DNA from: Cladobotryum mycophilum
Lineage: Eukaryota > Ascomycota > Sordariomycetes > Hypocreales > Hypocreaceae
Length of the DNA stretch: 64,000 nucleotides
Assembly (NCBI GenBank): GCA_036429605.1
Contig: CM071590.1
Span: forward strand, 496,001-560,000
Direction: 5' to 3'
Shown here piece after piece: positions 11,723 through 19,535 of the stretch. The position numbers and the translations under genes were made by a program. Every line of letters starts with the position of its first letter. Within the stretch, counting starts at the first letter, position 1. The notes below the pieces were generated by a model. It was given only the letters and a program-made list of their open reading frames with translations. It made no database searches and was not told the origin of the DNA.

Positions 11723-12966
11723 TTACTCTTTTTCTTTTTCTTGGGAGGTGGAGGCGATTCATTGGCTTCAACTTCTTGAACCTTTACAGAGAGTTGATCG
11801 CATCGATTTCTCAAATGCGTATCACTTCCGCAATTATAACATCGCCTTACATTCCCATTAGCATCAAGTGTATTCTTCTTTAAGGATCCCTCTTGAGTAG
11901 AAGGTCCAGGAGACACTTGTTTCGGCTTATTTTTCTTAATAGTTGTTTGTGAAGTTGATGAAGCTTGCTCGTGTGGTTTGTTTTTCTTAGGAGAGTAGTA
12001 CGAAACTCGACGTGTTTTTGTTGGAATTGACTCTTCCTTTTCTTCCTCTTTTGGCGCCTTACGTTTCTTTGTAGGCTGTAAAATCTCCCAATAGCGTGTA
12101 GCTAATGCAACCATTTCTTCACGGTTCTTTGGAAAGGAGCTTCCTCCTATAACAATCTGATGTTGCAGGTTCTCCTGTAGCTTTGCGTAAAAGCTATAAG
12201 CACGCTGTGATTCTGAGGCCATTGGGAATTGACTCTCCAATGAGTCTAAGTATACATGAAAGTCTCGAGGAGATTGGTGTTCCCGTTGTTTTGCTTTCTC
12301 GATGGCTTGCATGATACGCGGCTCACGGATGTCCGCATCCTTCAATAATGACATAGTCCAATTTTCAAAGTATTCCCAATCATTTTCTAATTTCTGTCGA
12401 GCCTCAGGCGATTCTTGGTGCTTTAAATGGAGTTCCCATTGGGTTTGGCATTTGGTATCCATGTAATCAACTCCAAAAAGAACCTTCAAATAACCTTTAC
12501 GGTACTTTTTCTTTTGCCCCGAAAATGCTCGATACAGATTACGGAGCCATTCCTCTCTTGCCTGAAAAGAGGCATTCATAGTAAGTACAGTAAGGTTCTT
12601 GATTTTTATACCACTGCTTTTCTCTGAACTGCTTGATGAGCCGTCGGAATGATCGCCTCGACGTTGCAATGACTTTCTAAGGTCTTTCCTCAATTGGCCT
12701 ACTGCTTTGCTTAACTTCTGATACTCCCTTAGTTGAGCGATTTCATTGCGAAGTGCAATGTTATCGCTCTCTAATTGTCGTTCTGGAATATCAGGTTCTT
12801 GTAACGAATCTGAAAGTAGCGATCGTTGAGTTGACCTTGTATGACCTGCTACTCGCTGTCGTGGCAATTCATTTTCAGAGGACCTTTCTGTATGCATTGT
12901 CTGTGAGGTTTCTTGAAGAGGATCCGAAAGGTCCGCAGATCTCTGAGAACGGGTATGCGGAGCCAT
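11695..12966 (-). CDS. gag of element B
   Basis: A 423-residue capsid/nucleocapsid protein. It starts 35 bases after the 5' LTR. The C-terminal half has one CCHC zinc knuckle, CYNCGSDTHLRNRC (C-x2-C-x4-H-x4-C), that would bind element RNA. The end is a Pro run followed by a Lys-rich tail. The stop codon lies inside the start of the pol frame. The frame is open, unlike its decayed counterpart at 721-1987. Confidence 0.94.
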   Translation of the reverse strand: MAPHTRSQRSADLSDPLQETSQTMHTERSSENELPRQRVAGHTRSTQRSLLSDSLQEPDIPERQLESDNIALRNEIAQLREYQKLSKAVGQLRKDLRKSLQRRGDHSDGSSSSSEKSSGIKIKNLTVLTMNASFQAREEWLRNLYRAFSGQKKKYRKGYLKVLFGVDYMDTKCQTQWELHLKHQESPEARQKLENDWEYFENWTMSLLKDADIREPRIMQAIEKAKQREHQSPRDFHVYLDSLESQFPMASESQRAYSFYAKLQENLQHQIVIGGSSFPKNREEMVALATRYWEILQPTKKRKAPKEEEKEESIPTKTRRVSYYSPKKNKPHEQASSTSQTTIKKNKPKQVSPGPSTQEGSLKKNTLDANGNVRRCYNCGSDTHLRNRCDQLSVKVQEVEANESPPPPKKKKKSKKEKGKGSD

Positions 12967-12989
12967 CTTGCTTAGGTAGTAATACTGAG

Positions 12990-12998
12990 AAGCTTAAG
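12990..12998 (-). other. Candidate self-priming primer-binding site of element B
   Basis: Three bases after the 5' LTR the element strand reads CTTAAGCTT. This does not look like a complement to a tRNA CCA end. It is the exact complement of AAGCTTAAG within the LTR palindrome at 13061-13080. Tf1-type elements prime reverse transcription by folding the mRNA 5' end onto a site next to the LTR. Assigning that mechanism here is inference. Confidence 0.45.
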
Positions 12999-13001
12999 AA
13001 T

Positions 13002-13175
13002 TGTAATAACACCTTATAAGATCACCAGGTAAGCAAGATCAAACGTAGGTATTATTTTATGCACAAGCTTAAGCTTGTGCGTTCAACTGTTGTGCGAGAG
13101 ACGCGCGACTTATGCAGGATTACCCCGCATCTCCATTACGTCACGCGTCCGGGTAATTTTCGGGACAGCGTTACA
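13002..13175 (-). repeat. 5' LTR of element B
   Basis: A 174-base LTR identical by eye to 6090-6263. On the element strand it runs TGTAACGCTGTCCCG to GGTGTTATTACA and contains a 20-base palindrome and a nearby TATA-like ATAAAATAATA. Confidence 0.95.
13061..13080. repeat. Perfect 20-base palindrome inside the LTR
   Basis: GCACAAGCTTAAGCTTGTGC is its own reverse complement. It is present in both B LTRs. The right LTR of the decayed copy A has GCATAAGCTTAAGCTTATGC, still a perfect palindrome, and the left LTR has the same with one mismatch at its end. It could fold into a hairpin in RNA or act as a dyad binding site. Confidence 0.85.
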
Positions 13176-13180
13176 GTTAT
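13176..13180. repeat. Right target-site duplication of element B
   Basis: The second GTTAT copy, directly after the B LTR. Element A resumes after it (AGAGTAATTAAATAAG). Confidence 0.92.
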
Positions 13181-14506
13181 AGAGTAATTAAATAAGAAAA
13201 AATAATATACTGCTTGATTTTTTTTGCTATTAGTAATATTCTAGTAGTAGTAATATTAGGTTTTGGTATTAGAAAACGTTTCGGTAAGCTGGAAGGAGGT
13301 GCGGGAGATTTACTTTAGACTAGACTCTTTTAATAATAAGCCTCGTTTATTATTTTCTAAAGAAAATTCAATAATCCTATTATTATTTTTGTTGTTTTAC
13401 CGGAAATTATAGAACTTATAGGCGAAACTCAATAAAAAAGAAAGATTGTCCTGATCTCCGGACATCATAGCAATAGCCTAGAAAAAGCTATTAAAAATGC
13501 CAAGAACATAAGCAAATCGTATAAAAGTCAAAAACACTTATAATTTTATACGTTCACTTATTAATATAGTAAAACACACAATAAGACTATACTCGCTCTA
13601 CAAAAACATAACACATAAGGAAAGACTTAAAAGAGTATTCTGTGTTTTTATAACGTATGGCCTAATCATACACTTATAATCGCAGATAATACATACACTA
13701 TAAACGATTTATATCCTGGGTATTAAAAAAAGAATCTATCTCTTTATCTAGATTATTTATTTTTTTAGGATTTAAATTATAGTAAGAAAAAAACACAAGT
13801 CGTGGACGGGTGCACTAAGATTAAGCTATGTAATATTAGTAAAACGTCACGAACTCTGACCTTATTATTTATAGGGCTAGGTGTTTCCTTAGGAGCTGGT
13901 TTATTCTTGACCAGAGAAAACTTAAAGTATTTAATAGGACTCGCAGGATGAGTACTGATAAACTCTATATTATTGACATTTAATTTGTTAATGTCTATCT
14001 TATTAATTTCTTTCTCTAGATTATTAATTGTAAGCGGGCGAGGTAAGTAATTCTTAGCCGAGAAGAGTATACACTATACGGAAGAACGTCTGCTTTCCGA
14101 ACCAATATATAAACCTGCTTAAGATCCTTCTTAAGGAGTACGGTAATGTTCTTATGATCCTATATTTTCTCGTATAAGAGTATTAATAATATTACGGGTT
14201 AGGGTTAAGATTTCGTTTATTAAGTAATCTGTATTTAAATGCTAGCTTCGTTGTGTTATAACTGAACTACTTCGAGACGTTCTATTACTTGTCCTAGAGG
14301 CGGAATAAGTATAATTTAACGTTAAACGTTTTTGAGAGGAATGTTATTAAGCTATAATAAAATCAAAGAAATTATAATTAAGTTATAATGGAAATGGTTA
14401 TAAAAAAAATGCAAGAAGTATGTATGCTTAGGATGTGTTTTGAAATGTGTGGGGTTTTAATTAATGTTTTAAGTAACCAGGACGGTTGTTATAAAAAGGG
14501 GAAAAT

Positions 14507-14680
14507 TATAATGCTGTTCCGAAGATTACCTGGACGTGTAATGTAATAGAGATATGGGGTAATCCTGTATAAGTCGCGCGTCTCTTGTATAATAGTTAAA
14601 CGCATAAGCTTAAGCTTATGCATAAAATAATACCTACGTTTGATCTTGCTTACCTGGTGATCTTATAAGGTGTTATTACA
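14507..14680 (+). repeat. Right (3') LTR of element A
   Basis: A 174-base LTR beginning TATAATGCTGTTCCG, mutated from TGTAACGCTGTCCCG, and ending GGTGTTATTACA. It carries fewer transitions in its second half than the rest of element A. AATTC follows directly. Confidence 0.92.
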
Positions 14681-14685
14681 AATTC
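14681..14685. repeat. Right target-site duplication of element A
   Basis: AATTC, identical to 507-511, directly follows the right LTR of element A. Confidence 0.85.
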
Positions 14686-16657
14686 TATATATCTTATAAT
14701 TAAACATGTTTTAATTAAATAATAATAGTTTTAAATCTTTCTTAACTAAAATTAACTTTACTATAATCCCTTTATATAAATTCCTAAAAACAATATCCTT
14801 ATAATTAAAAATTAAAGGCTTTTAATCAAGATTAGAGAGGTTTTAAAGCCACTTTAGGAATAAACTATATATTATTAAAAATAAAAAAAGAATAGTAACC
14901 ATAGCTAGCTTTAGGAAATCATAACTAGCTTTAAATTCCTCTTTATACATTTTAAGTATTAAAAAGTATATTTTACATCCCTTATAAACAAAAAGATTAA
15001 ATAAACTTAATTATAGATATAATCTTTAATTTCTACCTAATCAAAATAAACTTAACCTTTATAGTATAACCAACCAAGCTTATAATCTTTTCAATCAATG
15101 CAATCAGACTTTATTAACAGTTTTCTAGAGTATATAAAAAAAGAATATACTATATAGGCTTAACAGATTAATTACTTTTAAAGGGATTTAAGATAATATC
15201 TACGGGTTTCTATTATAAATATATAATAAAAACTTAATAAATACTATATCTAGCTTAAAGACTTATTGTTATATATAATATTAATTATCCTATATCCTAG
15301 CTTTAGCTATCATTAGTTTAAAAACCATTAGAATAGTAAAAAATAATTAATTTAACTCTATAATATAAAGAAAGATCTCGCGAATTACTAGGCTTATTAG
15401 TATAAAAATCGATATAAAAAAGGCCTTACTAAAGCCATACTACTTTAAAAAGCCTTTTAATATCTTATAAGCCTTTAAAAAAAGAGCCAAAAAAAGTAAT
15501 TATATATAATAGCTTAAGACTATAATAGTAATACTAACTAATAGAGCTATTAAACTAAAAAAATACTATAGCCTTAGTCTAATATAGTTTTATAATCTAA
15601 TTACTTAATAAATATTAAAAAAGAATAACTTTCTAACCTTAAGTAGACTAATATTAAATATCTTAATTATCCTGGCTATATTAATTAATTATAAAAAAAT
15701 ATTTAGTCTTATAAAATTAATATTATTATTATAAAGGCTATTAATAAAACTAAAAACTTTAAAAAAAATATAATATATAAAGAATTAGTTATAGTATAAA
15801 ACTATTATAATTAGCAAAAAGTCTATTATATCGGATAATAAGAATAAAATATGAAAAATAGTAAAACACTAAAAGAAAAAGAAATATATATTTTAGTATA
15901 TAGTAATAGCTTTAACTTTAATTCAATCAAATACTTTAAGTACTTATCAAACAAGCAAATCGACCCAGTCGGATGAACCAAGTAATCAAGTCATACCCCC
16001 ATATTTGATTTGTTTGAACCGGCTGCAGCCCTGGTTGGACTGCAGCGTACACTTGTTTTGAAATAAGATGATGGAGGCTCAGGACGCGATGGTGTGCAGG
16101 GTATGATCGAAGGAATGACTGAAATCTTAGGCCAGGGCAAAGCTGTAGAGACTCTAGTTTAAAAGAAAAAGGATTATATATAGTCTTCAACTTGCTTACT
16201 AGCTCTATGCTAAGGACTTTTAGCTGTATTATCAGCCCAATCCCTCTTACCCTTTTTACTACACGCCGAATATCTATTAACAAATCAGCAGCCTAGGATG
16301 AAGCCATGGTATGCTCTCTATCCCAGTTTTCTTTTTTTGCCACAACCTGGTGGATGTATAGTTTTGGGCGTTGTTGTTATTCTGCAATGTCTCACCGTCT
16401 CATACTAAGACATTCTGGATATATCTAGTGCAGCTGAGGCCTGGCTCTTTTGCCTGAGACTAGTCCGTATCCTGATAGGTGTTCGTAGTAAGCCAGCATG
16501 AGCAAATCACTTAGCGATGTTCGAGACACGGTTAAAATGAGGCAGAAAATTCCATCGCGGATTTGCTGGAACAAGAACACCTCCCCCTCGTGTTCCCACT
16601 TAATCGTCAACTCTATCGCACTCTCCCTCACGCCAAAGATATCGATTGATTCACATC
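14686..16657. other. AT-rich decayed DNA grading into normal sequence
   Basis: From 14686 to about 15930 the sequence is AT-rich with dense stops, like RIP-mutated repeats, but I cannot name the source. From about 15940 the composition becomes balanced. Open stretches in 15936-16650 show no recognisable protein or coherent splice structure. The last part serves as the upstream region of the secreted-protein gene starting at 16658. Confidence 0.55.
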
Positions 16658-17199
16658 ATGCGTCTTCTCCAGTTGCTCCCTCTTGCATTTGCCTTGAAAG
16701 CTACCAATGCTCAAACTGACCCACTGGTACGAACCACTTCCGACAATGCTTCCTAGACCACCATCATATTGCTAATGGATAGAAATGGAATCTAGGCCGC
16801 AGTCACTTATGTTGTAGATGACCAACGTGATCGCTTGCTTGTCTTTACACCAGGGGAATGCTATAGCCCCTTGGGGGAAAGAAGGGGTACGTGATCCCCC
16901 ACCATATTTGGCCGAATTCCCTTTTAACTAGCAATTCCCTTTCACAGCTACAATGGCTTCGAATCTGTCAAGACTCGGCCTCCCTTTGCCTGCACGCTGT
17001 ACCGGTGAGTAGAAAGCCTCGAGCGCCCAATTATTGATCCCTTCAGTATACTAGATCTTATGAATTACTGATCTTTGATAGTGATACCGGGTGTACGGAT
17101 AGCTTTGTCACGACTTTTGGCGGAATCGGAGATGTCCATAGAGAGTACGGTGTGAGCCTATACAGCATCAAGTGCTTGGAGCAAGTGCCCGAGTTGTAG
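16658..17199 (+). CDS. Small secreted four-cysteine protein, paralog 1
   Basis: Exons are 16658-16726, 16796-16890, 16948-17004 and 17092 less ten, that is 17082-17199, giving 112 residues. The N-terminus MRLLQLLPLAFALKATNAQ looks like a signal peptide. The mature part has four Cys (GEC, FAC, TGC, IKC) in the same spacing as the paralog at 18544, and the CTLY...C pattern recalls beta/gamma-crystallin-like folds, a weak resemblance. Exon phases match the paralog (0, 2, 2). The second donor is ambiguous: GTACGT at 16887 is the better consensus but puts the next exon out of frame, whereas GTGATC at 16891 preserves the frame conserved in the paralog. It is probably extracellular. Function is unknown. 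Confidence 0.65.
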
Positions 17200-18543
17200 A
17201 TAGCATCCCCCCGCGCAATAAGCAATGACAAATAATGCTTATACAAAGCAAATCACCCTTTATTTCCCTCTCTCTTACCTTGAATGTTTTCCTGCTCCGT
17301 CTTGCTATATGATTCCGTGCTATTGATGTCAACAATAATCTTGTTGCTATCATGGCAATATTGAGAATCAAACAGTGCCGGACACCTGTCTGACTTGGGT
17401 CAAAGTGCTGGCATGCTCATTTGAGTATGAAATGGGAACCTAGGTTTCTGCTTCAGGCTCACTAGTCGATTACAAGACTATGACTCATTCTAATCGAGAT
17501 CTTAGAAGTCTGCATGCATGGGGGTAGAGTGCATGTGACTAGATATATTCGTTAGTAAATATTCATCATGAAGATACATCCTACCTAAAGGAGAAGAGAG
17601 AGAGTACAAACTCTGCTAGATGCTGCTTGTACATCATATTAGTATATTGTTCCCCGTTTTTGTTCCCCCTTGTTCAAAAGCGCAGAGTTCCTCCATCATA
17701 GCTAGCATCTAAGATCCAGCAACACAGAGACAAACACGCGGGCCAGAATTGGTCTCGATTGACGTTTTTTATCTCCTCGTATTCATCCCGTATTGGGCCT
17801 GATGGATCATCGTACTCTGTAACCGTTTGACGCCCAGTTGGACCTGTGATTCCGCAGATAGCTTCTCTGCTCCCATGCACCTCTTGCACCAGAGACATCC
17901 GAGTCTATATTCCCCTCTTCCGCTTGCGTTGTCGGCTGAGGAGAGACACACACCAAAGACTAGTCCCATGATGGGGCTCGAGTCATGCGGTTTATACAAG
18001 TAGAAGATAGCAGCAGCACGCCCTTCTCCGCGCCTGTGAAACCCGTCCCACGTAAGAAAAAGAAAGATATTCTGGGATAAACGCCGTCCTACCATTGAGC
18101 TGCGGTTTCTCAATGATCGACTCCACATCGACCTGAGACCTTGCCCATTGTCGTGCCGTCCTGACTGGGCACTTTCCAGTCGACCTCTCCGCTTCCCATG
18201 TATTGTCTCACCATACAGACGGCATTGCGAGACGAGACACGCATAAAACGACGCGTCATGAGGCTCGCAGCCGTAGCTTGAAACAGAGACTCGCATCACA
18301 GGCGAATTCTACACCGCCAGATGGACCCACGCAAATATTTGCATTTGATTCTCCGTACCCGCTTTGGGGGACGATGAAATAGGTTCTCTATCGCCCATCA
18401 TAAGAGCTACAAAACTATTTAAGGGGACGGGATAGAACCTAATCGCCTCGGCTCCTTAGCCATCGACTTCAATCATACCCACCCCCGCGTACTTTCTACT
18501 AATACTCAAAAAACAAAGCAAATAAAACAATCCATTCGACATT
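17200..18543. other. Gap between the two secreted-protein paralogs
   Basis: About 1.3 kb with a - strand open stretch (17769-18299, 176 codons) that has no recognisable domain and poor codon character. I take it as chance. The right end holds the promoter of the gene at 18544. Confidence 0.5.
18416..18422 (+). promoter_or_regulatory. Possible TATA box for the gene at 18544
   Basis: TATTTAA lies 121 bases upstream of the start codon and is followed by a C- and T-containing leader. Placement is compatible with a fungal TATA element, but the motif alone is weak evidence. Confidence 0.35.
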
Positions 18544-19065
18544 ATGCATTTTCTCAAGTTTCTCCCTTTCTGTCTTGCCGTCATGGCAGCTGATCCTCTG
18601 GTGCGTGGACACTTGCGGCTTTGCCTTTTACTGCTGCCCCCCCCCCCTTTTCTCGGATTGCTAATCGTGATAGAAATTGTAGGCCACAGTCTACAGCAAA
18701 CCGGATTATCAGGGCGCCTCGTTCGGGATTACCATAATAGGCGAATGTGTTGCGGTTTCTGAGAGGGCCGAATTGTAGGTGGCCCCGGCTTTCCTTGTCT
18801 CGGGATGCCGCAACTTACTTACCACGTTCTATAGCTACTATGGTGCCAGATCCATCCAGATGAACACGCCTCTCTATTGTTTTCTCTACTTGTAAGTCGC
18901 GAGCTACTGGCGCCCCATTGCCGATTTACCTTATTTGCACACCATGAGTGACTGACATTACACAGGGAGCCGGATTGCACAGGCACACAGCATGTTCCAC
19001 TTACTAGTTCACGACCCTACCTTGGCCCCATGGTGCGCGGCGTCTTGTGCTTTCAACGAGCCTAA
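18544..19065 (+). CDS. Small secreted four-cysteine protein, paralog 2
   Basis: Exons are 18544-18600, 18683-18774, 18835-18891 and 18966-19065, giving 101 residues. Introns start GTGCGT, GTAGGT and GTAAGT, and the last has a clear CTGAC branch site. The N-terminus MHFLKFLPFCLAVMAADPL is signal-peptide-like. The mature chain has four Cys (GEC, LYC, PDC, VLC) aligned with paralog 1; exon 3 is 57 bases in both genes and intron phases are the same. A GEC...CxLY...C pattern hints at a small Greek-key fold. The gene lies just outside the transposon block, a common setting for fast-evolving secreted proteins. Function is unknown. Confidence 0.7.
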
Positions 19066-19535
19066 TAGCTCATAGACAAGTTTCCTTTGCGGTCACTATC
19101 GCGTTCAGGGTGTCGATGGCAAATCTCTCCCCCTAGGTTCAATGCCATGATAGCGTAGTGAAATAAGAACTCAACCTAATTTTTGACTTGATTTGTGCCC
19201 CTTTTTCATTGCAAGCTGCTGCGTTTTCTATGCTGTAAAACGTCCGCGTAGCCTTGCTGGTGCTCAGTGTATCAAGAGAACCAACAAGTACCCCGGAATC
19301 GGCCCAATCTTTGTCGATTCACCCGCAGATAGCTTGACATCTCCACCACCTTGCCTCCCACTCACAACCGACGAGGCCGAGATCCCATGAACAAGTTCAA
19401 AGCGGGCAAATATGAAATGCGTCCTGTTTGCAATTATGCATACAGGCTCACTACATCTATATAAGACAAGCTAGATTCGAGAAGAGGGTATAGATGTTAA
19501 TAGATGATACCTATCCACACGACCAATCCATTATT
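19066..19535. other. Intergenic, no gene seen
   Basis: Downstream of the secreted-protein gene and of the convergent gene ending at 19536. No RNA gene or coding signal was recognised. Confidence 0.5.

Larger units (their letters stand above)
6090..13175 (-). mobile_element. Element B: intact chromovirus (Ty3/gypsy) nested in A
   Basis: A 7,086-base LTR retrotransposon on the - strand. It has 174-base LTRs that read identical by eye, TGTAA/TTACA ends, a GTTAT target duplication, a polypurine tract next to the 3' LTR, a short leader, gag with a zinc knuckle, and pol in the order protease, reverse transcriptase, RNase H, integrase, chromodomain. That order and the terminal chromodomain define the chromovirus clade of Ty3/gypsy. 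Between pol and the 3' LTR is about 1.77 kb of extra sequence with a spliced gene on the opposite strand. Identical LTRs and open frames indicate a recent insertion that may still be active. Confidence 0.95.
5699..14355 (-). pseudogene. Decayed antisense gene of element A (split by B)
   Basis: This is the counterpart of B's antisense gene (6415-7976), lying on the - strand of A. It occupies about 5699-6089 and 13181-14355, with element B inserted inside it. The start codon has decayed (CAT to TAT on the + strand at 14353-14355). The codon matching B's internal TAG reads TAA here. Its presence shows the antisense gene was already part of the element when A inserted. Confidence 0.8.
512..14680 (+). 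mobile_element. Element A: RIP-decayed chromovirus, split by element B
   Basis: This is an old copy of a Ty3/gypsy LTR element in + orientation. It runs from its left LTR (512-685) through gag and pol remnants to 6089, is interrupted by element B, and resumes at 13181 to its right LTR (14507-14680). Without B and one target duplication it is about 7,078 bases, against 7,086 for B. Alignment by eye to the reverse complement of B shows almost only C-to-T and G-to-A changes, which destroy every reading frame. The copy is flanked by AATTC on both sides. It cannot encode protein. Confidence 0.93.

Noticed and set aside
12427..12627. Small + strand frames over gag
   Set aside because: They are shadows of the gag frame with no coding character.
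1..15935. CRISPR-like or satellite array in the AT-rich block
   Set aside because: Repetition here is fully explained by two nested LTR elements. No spaced short repeats are present.
17769..18299. A 176-codon - strand frame between the secreted-protein genes
   Set aside because: No domain, no homology I recognise, and no splice or start context. Probably chance.
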